Source: Enorma phocaeensis
GTDB taxonomy: Bacteria; Actinomycetota; Coriobacteriia; Coriobacteriales; Coriobacteriaceae
NCBI RefSeq assembly: GCF_016901575.1
Contig: NZ_JACJKQ010000002.1
Location: forward strand, 248,001 to 312,000
DNA length: 64,000 nt
Reading direction: 5' to 3'
A model generated the notes under the pieces. It saw nothing but the letters and a program-made list of their open reading frames with translations. It had not been told where the DNA came from and searched no databases. Below, piece after piece: positions 27,176 to 36,213 of the stretch. The first letter of the stretch is position 1. Each line of letters begins with the position of its first letter. Made by a program: the position numbers and the translations under genes.

Positions 27176-28081
27176 ATGATTATCGAGCAGCACGCCCTCT
27201 GGGGCGACGAGGCGACCGCCGACCGTCCTGCAACCTATACGGCATATCTCGCCGACCCGCTTCCTGCAAAGCCAGATGCGCGCAGGCCTGCCGCGATCAT
27301 CTGCGGCGGAGGGGCGTTCACCCGCATCGCCGAGCATGAGCAGGAGCCGGTCGCGCTCGCCTTTCTCAATGCGGGCTATCAGGCATTTGTCTTGGACTAT
27401 GTGACGAGCTCCACCGGCGAGGTCGCCTATCCCAATCCCGAGGTCGACCTGGGCCGCATGCTCTCGACGGTGCGCGCAAACGCCGACGCCTGGCGCGTCG
27501 ATCCGGCGAAGGTGTGCGCGGTGGGATTCTCGGCGGGCGGCTTTGTGTGCGCCTCGGTCGCGACCTCATGGAAGGACCGCGACTTTGCCGCCTTGGTGGG
27601 GGACCGTCCCGAGCGCATCCGGCCCGACGCGGTGGTGCTGGGCTATCCCCTGCTCGACCTTCGCGTTACCCGCGACGAGCAGACGCGCGACCCCCGCATC
27701 GACCTGCGCGTGCCCAAGACAGGCGGGAAGACGGGGCGCGACCTGCTCAACGACTACCTCTCGATGGTCGTGGGCGGCGAGGCGACCGAGGAGCGCCTTG
27801 CCGAGGTCTGTCCCACCACGCACGTGACGCGCGACGTGCCGCCCACCTTTATGTGGGGCACCTCCGACGATAAGACGTGCCCGATCGCTCAGGTGCATGC
27901 CTTTGCATCTGCGCTCGCCCGCGAAGGCGTGGCACACGAGGTGCATGTGTTCGACCAGGGCGGACACGGGCTCTCGGTGGCAAACGACAACACCAGCTTT
28001 GACAACGAGGACCGCCAGCAGGCGGTGCGTCCGTGGTTCGACCTCGCATGCGCCTTTCTGGCGCGTCGGGGCGTGGCGTAA
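27176..28081 (+). CDS. Alpha/beta hydrolase (esterase/lipase, BD-FAE-like)
   Basis: A 301-residue cytoplasmic hydrolase (no signal peptide). The oxyanion segment ICGGGAFTRIAEHE replaces the classic HGGG near residue 43; the nucleophile elbow is GFSAGG near residue 121, the acid is the Asp of GTSDDKTCP near residue 226, and the base is His in GGHGLS near residue 263. This fits the acetyl-xylan/feruloyl-type or general carboxylesterase group. ATG 27176 has only a weak ribosome site (GGAGCAAAG). It precedes a GH13 enzyme on the same strand, hinting at a carbohydrate-ester substrate. Confidence 0.82.
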   Translation: MIIEQHALWGDEATADRPATYTAYLADPLPAKPDARRPAAIICGGGAFTRIAEHEQEPVALAFLNAGYQAFVLDYVTSSTGEVAYPNPEVDLGRMLSTVRANADAWRVDPAKVCAVGFSAGGFVCASVATSWKDRDFAALVGDRPERIRPDAVVLGYPLLDLRVTRDEQTRDPRIDLRVPKTGGKTGRDLLNDYLSMVVGGEATEERLAEVCPTTHVTRDVPPTFMWGTSDDKTCPIAQVHAFASALAREGVAHEVHVFDQGGHGLSVANDNTSFDNEDRQQAVRPWFDLACAFLARRGVA

Positions 28082-28230
28082 TCGCGCGGGTGCCTCGATC
28101 GCGCGACGGATCGGGACTCGGCGCGGCCGGTCGGCGAACGGCAGGATTCGGGCGGAGAGCGGTTCTGGTCCGTGGCGGGCGTTCCTACGCTACACTGGCA
28201 CATGGACAAACCGTCAACAGGGAGGTAGTC

Positions 28231-29604
28231 ATGTGGGCATATGAGAGTGCGTTCTACCAAATCTACCCCATTGGGTTTTGCGACGCGCCGCACACAAACG
28301 ACGGCGTGACCGTCTCGCGCATCCGCAAGGTCGCCGACTGGGCGGACTATTTGGAGGAGCTGGGCGTGGGCGCGGTGCTGCTCAACCCGGTCTTTGATTC
28401 CAGCACCCACGGGTACGACACGCGCGACCTGCATCACGTCGACTGTCGCCTGGGAACCGACGAAGACCTTGCCTTTGTCGTCAAGACCCTCCACGAGCAC
28501 GGCATCCGCGTGGTGCTCGATGCCGTCTTCAACCATGTGGGACGTGAGTTCTGGGCATTCCAGGATGTTCGCGAGAAGCGCTGGGACTCGCGCTACCGCG
28601 ACTGGTTCTTTACCAACTTCGACGGCAACTCGGCGTTCAACGACGGATTCTGGTACGAGGGCTGGGAGGGCTGCTTCGACCTCGTGAAGCTCAACCTGCG
28701 CAACAACGAGGTGGTCGAGTACCTGCTGGACTGTGTGCGCAAGTGGCGCTCCATGTTCATGATCGACGGGTTGCGGCTCGACGTCGCCTATTCGCTCGAC
28801 CACGACTTCATCCGTCGGCTTCGCGGCGTCGCCGGCGAGCTCACGGCGGCGTCTGGACCCGAGCACGAGTTCGTGCTCATCGGCGAGACGCTGCATGGCG
28901 ACTACAGCCAGCTCGTCAATCCGGAGATGCTTCATTCCTGCACGAACTATGAGTGCTACAAAGGCCTGTATTCGAGCTTCAACAGCACGAACATGTTCGA
29001 GATCGCCCATTCGCTGCACAGGCAGTTCGGCGGCGACCCGTGGTGCATCTACCGCGGACTGCACCTTCTGTCGTTTGCGGACAACCATGACGTCACGCGC
29101 CTGGCGAGCATCCTTACGGATCCGGCATGCATTCGCCCCGCCTACGGCCTGCTGTTCGGCATGCCGGGCATCCCCTGCCTGTACTATGGCAGCGAGTGGG
29201 GCCAGGAGGGCCATAAGGGGGCCCATGACGACTGGGATCTGCGCCCGTCGTTCGACGAGCCCATGTCCAACGAGCTCACCGCGTATATCAAGGGTCTCAT
29301 CGCCGCGCGCACGGGCGGGGGAGCCGGATCGAGGGCGCTGTGCTACGGGACCTACCGCAACGTGGTGATCACGAACAAGCAGCTCCTTTTTGAGCGCGTG
29401 GCCGAGGCGTCGGACGGCGCGCCCGCCGAGCGCGTGCTGGTTGCGGTGAACGCCGTGGGCGAGCCTTTCAGCTTGCAGGCGGCAGAGCTCGCGGGCGATT
29501 TCGTCGACATGCTCGCGGCCGCCGACGATGCGCCGCTCCATCTGGACGGCACCCTTGCGCTCGAGCCCTACGAGGTGCGCTATCTTCTGAGCGGCAGGGC
29601 ATAG
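28231..29604 (+). CDS. GH13 alpha-amylase-family glycosidase (maltodextrin-degrading type)
   Basis: A 457-residue intracellular glycoside hydrolase. The TIM barrel motifs are visible: region I DAVFNHVG near residue 105, region II GLRLDVAYS with the nucleophile Asp near 184, region III IGETLHGD with the acid Glu, and region IV FADNHDVTR. No signal peptide is present, so it should act on imported maltodextrins or cyclodextrins. ATG 28231 follows GGGAGG; a longer frame upstream is not supported. Subfamily members include neopullulanase and cyclomaltodextrinase; exact specificity is open. Confidence 0.88.
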   Translation: MWAYESAFYQIYPIGFCDAPHTNDGVTVSRIRKVADWADYLEELGVGAVLLNPVFDSSTHGYDTRDLHHVDCRLGTDEDLAFVVKTLHEHGIRVVLDAVFNHVGREFWAFQDVREKRWDSRYRDWFFTNFDGNSAFNDGFWYEGWEGCFDLVKLNLRNNEVVEYLLDCVRKWRSMFMIDGLRLDVAYSLDHDFIRRLRGVAGELTAASGPEHEFVLIGETLHGDYSQLVNPEMLHSCTNYECYKGLYSSFNSTNMFEIAHSLHRQFGGDPWCIYRGLHLLSFADNHDVTRLASILTDPACIRPAYGLLFGMPGIPCLYYGSEWGQEGHKGAHDDWDLRPSFDEPMSNELTAYIKGLIAARTGGGAGSRALCYGTYRNVVITNKQLLFERVAEASDGAPAERVLVAVNAVGEPFSLQAAELAGDFVDMLAAADDAPLHLDGTLALEPYEVRYLLSGRA

Positions 29605-30293
29605 GGGCGCGCAGGAGCGGTCAGGTCCGCCGGCTCAAGCATAGGCAGCAGCCGCGCGCCCACCAGCTGCGCATCGGGGTGCATGACGGGCTCGAGGCAC
29701 AGATGCTGTCGTCCTCGCTGCGGCGCATGAACGAGGAGCACGAGGGCTTCGACCCCGTCGTGCGGATGGCGCCTTTCGGCGCCCTGCGCTCCATGCTGGA
29801 AAACGGTTTGGTCGACGTGCTGCTGGAGAGCCGGGATCCCCATGGCGAGCCGGACGGGGCGTCGGTCTTTCGACGCATGCTGGATTGTCCGTCCGTGTGC
29901 GTGTGCTCGCCGGAAAACCCGCTCGCCGGCCGCGACAGGGTGGGGCTTGACGAACTGGCGGATGGAGGGCGCCTGGCGGTGGGGGACCCGCACCACTGCG
30001 CCGCGGCCACCGTCGAGATTCAGCGCGCGGCGGCGTCGCACATGCCTCCCGAGCGCGTCATGATGGCCTACAACATAGAGGTCGCGCTCGCGCTTGCGAG
30101 CGCGGGCGTCGCCTTTACCGTGCAGGCGGGCATCCCCGCCATGGAGGTGCCGCTGCTGCGCTATATCCCCATCGAGGGGCTTCCCGTGGTGACGCTCGGG
30201 GTGCGCGTGCGGCGTGGCAGGCGTACGGCTGTCCTCGACCATTTTCTTGAAGTGCTTGCCGAGCAGCTGCGGCGGACGCCGGAGCTTCGCTAG
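29605..30293 (+). pseudogene. LysR-family regulator remnant (effector domain only)
   Basis: The frame ending at 30293 encodes a LysR substrate-binding domain: QLRIGVHDGLEAQML opens it, followed by the ligand-pocket segment CVCSPENPLAGRD and the C-terminal VPLLRYIPIEGLPVVTLGV strand. The winged-helix DNA-binding domain (about 90 residues) is missing: the match fades directly after the GH13 stop. The only candidate start, GTG 29679, falls inside the first beta strand and has no ribosome site. So the gene has probably lost its 5' half, perhaps by a deletion that brought it next to the amylase gene. Confidence 0.7.
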
Positions 30294-30320
30294 GCCTACT
30301 CCGCGGCGAGCGTGTAGGCC
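30293..30320 (+). terminator. Hairpin after LysR remnant
   Basis: GGCCTAC (30293-30299) pairs with GTAGGCC (30314-30320), overlapping the stop codon of the remnant. No T run follows. Confidence 0.35.
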
Positions 30321-30445
30321 GCCGCCCTTCGGCCGCACGTCCTGCCGCCGGGGCAACCTTTCAAAACTGTCACCGACTACCTTGCCGTCGCGGGCTTCTT
30401 TTTGCAGGCGATGCCCCACAATGGAGGAGATGGACGGAGGTGGAG

Positions 30446-31126
30446 ATGGGACTGTTGGCGAAGGTGCTCAAACGAGTTCTGCTCGCGGCGCTCGTGCTCG
30501 TGCTCGCCGTGTGCGCCGTCACCGCCTGGCGCGGCTACGGGCTCTATCGCGACGCCTTGTCACGTCATGGCATCGAGGAGGCGGTCGCCGAGCTTAAGGA
30601 GGAGCCCGGGTACACCTCTATCGACGAGCTGCCGCAGGTATACCTGGACGCGGTGGTCGCCGTCGAGGACCACCGGTTTTACGAGCATGGCGGCATCGAC
30701 GCGATCGCCATCTGCCGCGCCGCGGTGAACGACCTGCGCACGCTCTCCCTGCGCGAGGGAGGCAGCACCATCACGCAGCAGCTCGCCAAGAACCTCTTCT
30801 TCACGCAGGAAAAGCGTTTCTCACGCAAGGTCGCCGAGGTTTTCATGGCGTTCGATCTCGAGGCGCTCTACAGCAAGCGGGAGATACTCGAGCTCTATGT
30901 GAACTCGGCCTATTTCGGTGACGGCTTTACCGGCATCGGGCAGGCGGCGCCGGGCCTTTTGGGCAAGAAGCCGCAGGACATGACCGACTACGAGAGCACC
31001 CTGATGGCGGGCCTCCCGAACGCCCCCAACGTGCTGTCCGCCGACCAGGACGCCGCCGCTGCCAGGCAGCGCCTCGTGGTGCGGCAGATGGAGAAATACG
31101 GCTTTGATCCCGGGGCGGCGGGATAG
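30446..31126 (+). CDS. mtgA: Monofunctional peptidoglycan glycosyltransferase
   Basis: A 226-residue membrane-anchored enzyme that polymerises lipid II into glycan strands. An N-terminal hydrophobic anchor (residues 8-26) precedes the GT51 domain with the catalytic Glu in AVEDHRFYEHGG, motif II EGGSTITQQLAKNLF, and the later motifs RKVAEVFMAFDLE and LYVNSAYFGDGFTGIG. There is no transpeptidase domain. ATG 30446 follows GGAGG at good spacing; GTG 30440 touches that site and is less likely. Confidence 0.9.
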   Translation: MGLLAKVLKRVLLAALVLVLAVCAVTAWRGYGLYRDALSRHGIEEAVAELKEEPGYTSIDELPQVYLDAVVAVEDHRFYEHGGIDAIAICRAAVNDLRTLSLREGGSTITQQLAKNLFFTQEKRFSRKVAEVFMAFDLEALYSKREILELYVNSAYFGDGFTGIGQAAPGLLGKKPQDMTDYESTLMAGLPNAPNVLSADQDAAAARQRLVVRQMEKYGFDPGAAG

Positions 31127-31188
31127 GATATCGGGATAGGATGCCTCGGGGGCGGCATCTGGGGGCGTCGGCCCGAGGCGGCGTCGGG

Positions 31189-32367
31189 CTACTGCTGCGA
31201 GCTCACGTAGCTCTCGTCGATGGTGATCTTGCAAACGGTGCGCGGATAGTGCTTCGACACGATGGCCGCGACGCTCCGGCGCAGCTCGTCCTCGCCGAGC
31301 GGCAGATCGGACGGGCGCACGCAGTCAAAGATCACGTTGGTGTGGGTGGGGCCCGGCACGCAGCGAAGATCGTGGATGGTGATGCGTGGGTCGATGTCCT
31401 TCACGGCGCGGTCTATCCAGTTGCGCATGTCGTGCACGGCGGGGTCGTTCGTGACGATGGGGTCGTAGTGCAAGGTCACGATGAGGCTGTCTTCGGTCTT
31501 GAAGTCCTGCTCGATGTTGTCGATGAGGTCGTGGCTTTCCCTGGGGTCCTCTTCCGCCGCCATCTCGACGTGGGCGCTGGCGAACTGGCGGCCCGGGCCG
31601 TAGTCATGCACCATGAGGTCATGCGTTCCGAGCACGCCGGGGTAGCTCATGATCTTGTTGCGGATATGCGCCACCAGCTCGGGCGAGGGGGCCTGGCCGA
31701 GCAGCGGATTGATGGTGTCTCGCACCAGTCCGACGCCGCTCCACAAGATGAAGACGCCGACGGCGAGCCCCGCCCATCCGTCAAGGTCGATGCCGGTGAG
31801 ATGCGAGATGACGGCGCAGGCGAGCACGGCGGCGGTGGAGATGACGTCGTTGCGGGAGTCGATGGCGGTGGCGGCGAGCGTCTCCGAAGAGATGCGCCGG
31901 CCGAGGTTGCGGTTGAACGCGGCCATCCAGAACTTGACCGCGATCGATGCCGCGAGCACGCCCACGAGAGCGGCGGAGAACTCCGTGGCGGCGGGGTTCA
32001 CGATCTTGTCGATCGACGAGCGCACGAGTTCGAATCCGATAGCCATCACAAGCGCCGCGACGACGAGGCCGGAGAGATATTCATAGCGGCCGTGGCCATA
32101 GGGGTGTTCGGGGTCGGCGGGGCGGCTGGCGAGCTTGAAGCCAAGCAGGCTCACGATGTTGCTCGACGCGTCGGAAAGGTTGTTCACGGCGTCCGCCACG
32201 ATCGAGACCGACCCCGAGAGCACGCCGACGGTGCCTTTTGCCAGGCACAGGGCGACGTTGCACAGGATGCCGACGATGCCGGCGAGCTGTCCTGTTGCGC
32301 TGCGAACCGCAGGGCTTGTGGTGTTGTCTGCGTCGGGCACGAAGTGCCTGATGAGCCATTCGGTCAT
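31189..32367 (-). CDS. Cation diffusion facilitator transporter
   Basis: A 392-residue CDF antiporter exporting divalent metal (Zn, Fe or Mn) in exchange for protons. About six membrane segments lie in residues 25-215. The TM2 metal site reads DAVNNLSD and the TM5 site SRNDVISTAAV; the HPYGHGRYEY loop between TM2 and TM3 is typical of the family. The C-terminal cytoplasmic domain (about 220-390) is longer than in minimal CDF proteins and is His/Asp-rich. DxxxD rather than HxxxD in the metal site suggests Fe/Mn specificity. ATG 32367 follows GGAGG. Confidence 0.9.
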   Translation of the reverse strand: MTEWLIRHFVPDADNTTSPAVRSATGQLAGIVGILCNVALCLAKGTVGVLSGSVSIVADAVNNLSDASSNIVSLLGFKLASRPADPEHPYGHGRYEYLSGLVVAALVMAIGFELVRSSIDKIVNPAATEFSAALVGVLAASIAVKFWMAAFNRNLGRRISSETLAATAIDSRNDVISTAAVLACAVISHLTGIDLDGWAGLAVGVFILWSGVGLVRDTINPLLGQAPSPELVAHIRNKIMSYPGVLGTHDLMVHDYGPGRQFASAHVEMAAEEDPRESHDLIDNIEQDFKTEDSLIVTLHYDPIVTNDPAVHDMRNWIDRAVKDIDPRITIHDLRCVPGPTHTNVIFDCVRPSDLPLGEDELRRSVAAIVSKHYPRTVCKITIDESYVSSQQ

Positions 32368-32628
32368 GGATACCTCCATGGAAATGAATCGGGTGCAAGC
32401 ACGGGGCGCGTCGCGTCGCGCTTTGTGGCGCGGGGCTCCCGGGAATCGTTCGCAAAGACTCTAGCACGTCGCCCGGCGCCGTGCCGCGCGAATCTGGGCG
32501 CGGGGAGCATGCCTTTGAGGCGCCCGATCGGCAAGGCGGTACAATCTGGAGGTCGTAACGTGTTCGCAACCCGGCAGCTGTAGGCTACGCCAGCAGCCGG
32601 GCCGATGGAGCGTTGTGGGGGAAGTGCC

Positions 32629-33567
32629 GTGGAGTTCGAGTTTGTCGCCTTGCAGATGCTGATGGTGTCGCTGCCTATCCTGTTGGGCTGGGCCATTCAT
32701 AAGCTGGGCTTTCTTGACGACGAGCTCGATTCGGGCATCTCGCGCCTCGTGATGAACATCGCCTTGCCCTGCACGATCCTCTCGTCGCTGGGCACCTCGC
32801 CCGAGCTTCCCGAGACCGGCGTCATGCTCGCCATCATCGCGGCGACCTTTGCCGCCTACATCGTCGCCATCGCCATTGCCATTGTGGCGACGGCGGCCAT
32901 GCGCGTCCCCGCCGATGCGCGCGGCGTATACCAGTTTGCCATGGCCTTCGGAAACTGCGGCTTCATCGGACTGCCGGTCATCTCGGCGATCTTCGGCGAA
33001 GAGGCGCTTCTCTATGCGGCGATCTCGCTCATTCCGGCCAACGTGGTGCTGTTCAGCGCAGGGGCGATCATGTTCGACGCCGATTCCGAAACGGGCCTGC
33101 GGCGCAGGCTTCGCCGCGCCGTCTCGTCGCTCAAGAGCCCCACGCTCATCATGAGCGTCGTGGTGCTCGTGCTGGCGATGGCCGGGGTGAACGACCTGGG
33201 GCTTGTGGGCGATTCGGTCGCGATCGTGGGGCAGATGACCACGCCGCTCGCCCTGCTGGTCACGGGGTCTTCGCTTGCCAACTACAAGCCGCTCGCCATG
33301 TTGGGCAACTGGCGCGCCTATGTCGCCTGCGCCGTGCGTCTGGTGGCGATTCCGCTGGCGAGCCTGGCGGTCGCGAGGCTCTTTCCACTCGATGTTTACC
33401 AGCTGGGCATCGTGGTGGTCGACTGCTCCATGCCCGTTGCCACCGCAGGCATTCTGTTCTGCCTGCAGCATGGGCGGGATGCCATGCCCATGCTGCAGAC
33501 GACGTTTCTCTCCATCATCGCTTCGATTGCGAGCATTCCGCTTGTAACGGTGCTCGTTGGAGCGTAG
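32629..33567 (+). CDS. AEC-family transporter (auxin-efflux-carrier-like)
   Basis: A 312-residue permease with ten predicted hydrophobic segments. The family features LGWAIHKLGFLDDEL at the N-terminus and FGNCGFIGLPV near residue 105 are visible. Bacterial AEC proteins are often malate, lactate or other carboxylate transporters. GTG 32629 follows GGGGGAAG. It stands alone, divergent from the CDF gene and convergent with gldA, so the substrate is open. Confidence 0.86.
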   Translation: MEFEFVALQMLMVSLPILLGWAIHKLGFLDDELDSGISRLVMNIALPCTILSSLGTSPELPETGVMLAIIAATFAAYIVAIAIAIVATAAMRVPADARGVYQFAMAFGNCGFIGLPVISAIFGEEALLYAAISLIPANVVLFSAGAIMFDADSETGLRRRLRRAVSSLKSPTLIMSVVVLVLAMAGVNDLGLVGDSVAIVGQMTTPLALLVTGSSLANYKPLAMLGNWRAYVACAVRLVAIPLASLAVARLFPLDVYQLGIVVVDCSMPVATAGILFCLQHGRDAMPMLQTTFLSIIASIASIPLVTVLVGA

Positions 33568-33640
33568 ATTTCGGTCCTGCCTGCACGTCTCGGGCGCTGC
33601 TCGGGCATCCTTTGCGAGCGCTGCATGAGAGACGGATCCG

Positions 33641-34741
33641 TTAACACTCCAGATGGTAGTAGTGGCCCAGCGCGTCGGCCGCCAGGATCGCGTCGCATAC
33701 CATGTCGGGCGTGACGGAGAAGGGCATGTTACCCATGGTGTCCGTGGGCGCGCATGCGGCTTCGGCGACGGCCATGATGCGCTCGCGCGCCACGTCTTCC
33801 ACGCCCAGCGCCTCGAGCGTCATGGGCAGGCCGACCTCCATGCAGAAGCCCAGCACCTGCTCGATGGTCTCGGTGGGGGCGTTCTCAAGCACGAGCTGCA
33901 CGAGGGTGCCGAAGGCGACTTTCTCGCCATGCAGCATCGCATGGGTCTCGGGAAGCTGCGTCATGCCGTTGTGCACCGCATGCGCCGCGGCCAGCCCGCA
34001 GCTTTCAAAGCCGATGCCCGACAGCAGCGTGTTGGCCTCGATGACGTGCTCGACCGCCGGGGTGAGGCAGCCCGCCTCCACGGCGAGCTTGGCTTTGACG
34101 CCGTCGGCCATAAGGGTGTCAAAACACAGGCGGGCAAGCGCGAGCGCGGCGCTCGTGGCCTTTTCTCCCGCGCAGGTGTCGCTGTCTGAATCCACCGATG
34201 CCTTGGCCTCGAAGTAGGTGGCGAGCGCGTCGCCCATGCCGGAGACGATCAGGCGCGCCGGCGCGGCTGCGATCACCGAGGAGTCCATGAGCACGATGTC
34301 GGGATTGGCGTTGAGGAACAGGTAGCGGTCGAAGACGCCGTCTTCAGAGTAGATGACGGAGAGCGCGCTGCACGGGGCGTCGCTCGATGCGGCCGTGGGG
34401 CACACGGCCACCGGGGCGTCCAGATAGTAGGCCACGGCCTTGGCGGTGTCGAGCATCTTGCCGCCGCCGATGCCCGCCACCACGTCGCAGCCGGCTTCGC
34501 GCGCGAGCGCGCATAGGCGCTCGATCTCGGTGTCGCAGCATTCTCCGTTAAACGCCTCGAACATCACGTCCGCCTTCGAGGCTTCAAAGCCGCCGCGCAC
34601 CTTGTCGCCTACGCGCTCGATGCCTGAGGGCGTGGCGAGCGCAAGGACCTTGGTGCCCAGGGGCTCGACGTAGCGGGCCAGCTCTGCGAGGGCGTCGGGG
34701 CCCTGGATGTACTTGCCGGGGCTGTTGAAAATGCGTGCCAT
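33641..34741 (-). CDS. gldA: Glycerol dehydrogenase
   Basis: A 366-residue NAD-dependent, Zn-containing dehydrogenase oxidising glycerol to dihydroxyacetone (or other polyols). The nucleotide-binding glycine-rich GIGGGKMLDTAKAVAYY near residue 92, and metal ligands in SGMGDALATYFEA (Asp near 175), AHAVHNG (His near 256) and LHGEKVAFG (His near 273), follow the GldA pattern. Length matches the family. No dihydroxyacetone kinase lies nearby. Confidence 0.93.
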   Translation of the reverse strand: MARIFNSPGKYIQGPDALAELARYVEPLGTKVLALATPSGIERVGDKVRGGFEASKADVMFEAFNGECCDTEIERLCALAREAGCDVVAGIGGGKMLDTAKAVAYYLDAPVAVCPTAASSDAPCSALSVIYSEDGVFDRYLFLNANPDIVLMDSSVIAAAPARLIVSGMGDALATYFEAKASVDSDSDTCAGEKATSAALALARLCFDTLMADGVKAKLAVEAGCLTPAVEHVIEANTLLSGIGFESCGLAAAHAVHNGMTQLPETHAMLHGEKVAFGTLVQLVLENAPTETIEQVLGFCMEVGLPMTLEALGVEDVARERIMAVAEAACAPTDTMGNMPFSVTPDMVCDAILAADALGHYYHLEC

Positions 34742-34865
34742 GAGGCTCCCTTCGTTGTAGGTGGCGGACTCGCGCGGGGCGAGCCCGCCCTTTCTTGTAC
34801 CCGCGACGGGCGCAGGCGGTCACCTTGCTGCGCAAGGAGAATGAAAGGCTCGGTGGGCGGCAGGG

Positions 34866-35132
34866 CTAGGGCAGCGGCTCGTCGGTATCGATGACCTTCT
34901 CCTCCACATACCAGAACTTGCCCGTGCGCCACAGGTAGGTGGTGACGCCTCCGAAGCGCAAGGTGTAGCGCACCCCCTCGTCGCCACCGATGCTGCCTTT
35001 CGTGTGGCGCATGTCGACGACCTCGTCGACGGGGTAGGAGATCTTGTCGCTCCAGTCGACAGCGACCGGCCGCGCCACGCCGGCGGTGTCCACCTTGAGC
35101 GTCACGCCCACGTAGCGCTTCCTTCTGTGCAT
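34866..35132 (-). CDS. Small protein, possibly DUF6504-like, with LexA-type box upstream
   Basis: An 88-residue protein beginning [15 protein letters not shown]. The central part [21 protein letters not shown] and the C-terminal [23 protein letters not shown] form alternating strands with Trp/Tyr at positions recalling DUF6504, a small actinobacterial domain often found near translesion polymerase genes; this resemblance is from memory and not checked. ATG 35132 follows GGAGG. A perfect GAACATGTGTTC palindrome lies 32 bases upstream, so it is probably an SOS gene. Confidence 0.7.
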   Translation of the reverse strand: MHRRKRYVGVTLKVDTAGVARPVAVDWSDKISYPVDEVVDMRHTKGSIGGDEGVRYTLRFGGVTTYLWRTGKFWYVEEKVIDTDEPLP

Positions 35133-35164
35133 GGCGCCGCCTCCTGCCCAACGACTCATCGGTA

Positions 35165-35176
35165 GAACATGTGTTC
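35165..35176. promoter_or_regulatory. LexA-type (SOS) box
   Basis: GAACATGTGTTC is a perfect palindrome of the Gram-positive/actinobacterial LexA form GAAC-N4-GTTC. It lies 32 bases before the start of the 88-residue minus-strand gene. A related box stands before the Y-family polymerase at 57725. Confidence 0.65.
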
Positions 35177-35187
35177 TTATCCTATGA

Positions 35188-35382
35188 TGCATCTCGCGCG
35201 GACACGGGTCAATCGAACACGATGTGGAGTTCGAGTTGCGGCCGGGCGATGTCGCCACCATCGTGGGGCGGTCGGGCGCCGCTTGCGCGCGGATGGAGGA
35301 TGTCGCTGCGGATGCGGGCACCATCGCGAACGAGCTCGTCTCCCGCCTTGGTCCGCGCCTGCCCCGAATCTACCGTTCGTGA
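35188..35382 (+). pseudogene. Unrecognised coding-like fragment without a start
   Basis: This stretch reads through about 64 codons with strong third-position GC and a protein-like sequence ([17 protein letters not shown] near the middle, ending [12 protein letters not shown]). The only in-frame start is GTG 35224, without a ribosome site; a stop lies just upstream at 35185. It is divergent from the 88-residue gene. It may be the tail of a lost gene or a 52-residue protein. No family is recognised. Confidence 0.25.
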
Positions 35383-35475
35383 CGTCGCACGCGTGGGCGC
35401 TCACCTTAAGAATTCGTTTAACATTAGCCGCGCGCCGCGCGCTACGCTTGTGCCAGGCGAGACGTAAGGAGGAGC

Positions 35476-36213
35476 ATGGCGGGCGAGAGGGTCCTCGTCG
35501 CGGATGACGAGCGAGAGATCTGCGACCTGGTGCAGGTCTATCTGGAAAATGAAGGGTTTGCAGTCGAGGCGTTTCCTGACGGCGACAGCGCGCTCGCGCG
35601 CGTCGAGGACGCGTCTGCCGCGCCCATCGACCTGGCGGTGCTCGACGTCATGATGCCGGGCACCGACGGCTTCGAGCTCTGTCGCAAGATCCGCGAGCAC
35701 CATACCTACCCCGTGATCATGCTGACGGCAAAGGGGGAGGAGATCGACAAGATTCGCGGCCTCACCCTGGGCGCAGACGATTACGTGACCAAGCCGTTCT
35801 TGCCGCTCGAGCTGGTCGCTCGCGTGAAGGCGCAGCTCAGGCGCTACAAGCGCTATGGAGTCGACGCCGATGCCCCGGAGGGCGACGCCCATGCCGCGCG
35901 TCGGCCCGGCGAGGTGATCGCCTATGCCGGCCTGGTCATGGACGTCCCTGGCCATGCCTGCACCCTGAACGAGCGCCCGCTGTCGCTCACGCCGACCGAG
36001 TTCTCGATCTTGCGCATCTTGCTCGAGGCGAACGGATCGGTCGTCTCGGCGCGCGACCTGTATTTCAAGACGTTTGGCGATACCTATTACGACAAGGGGT
36101 CGGGCTCCATCGCCGTGCACATACGCCACCTGCGCGAAAAGATGGGAGACTCCTTCGAAGACCCGAAGTACATAAAGACCGTATGGGGATGTGGTTACAA
36201 AATTGAGCGATAA
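35476..36213 (+). CDS. OmpR/VanR-type response regulator
   Basis: A 245-residue two-component regulator. The receiver domain holds the acidic pair ADDER near residue 10, the phospho-acceptor Asp in LAVLDVMMPG near residue 57, Thr in MLTAKG and Lys in TKPFLPLE. The C-terminal winged helix (about 145-245) ends in RHLREKMGD and TVWGCGYKIER, as in VanR and PhoB. ATG 35476 follows AAGGAGG. The histidine kinase gene overlaps its end by 23 bases. No vanH/A/X genes are present, so it is not evidence for glycopeptide resistance. Confidence 0.93.
   Translation: MAGERVLVADDEREICDLVQVYLENEGFAVEAFPDGDSALARVEDASAAPIDLAVLDVMMPGTDGFELCRKIREHHTYPVIMLTAKGEEIDKIRGLTLGADDYVTKPFLPLELVARVKAQLRRYKRYGVDADAPEGDAHAARRPGEVIAYAGLVMDVPGHACTLNERPLSLTPTEFSILRILLEANGSVVSARDLYFKTFGDTYYDKGSGSIAVHIRHLREKMGDSFEDPKYIKTVWGCGYKIER

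Noticed and set aside
26731-27339. Plus-strand protein of about 200 residues across the inverted-repeat element
   Set aside because: It lacks a start signal, runs into the alpha/beta hydrolase gene in another frame, and the mirrored ends encode similar residues on both strands simply because they are inverted repeats.
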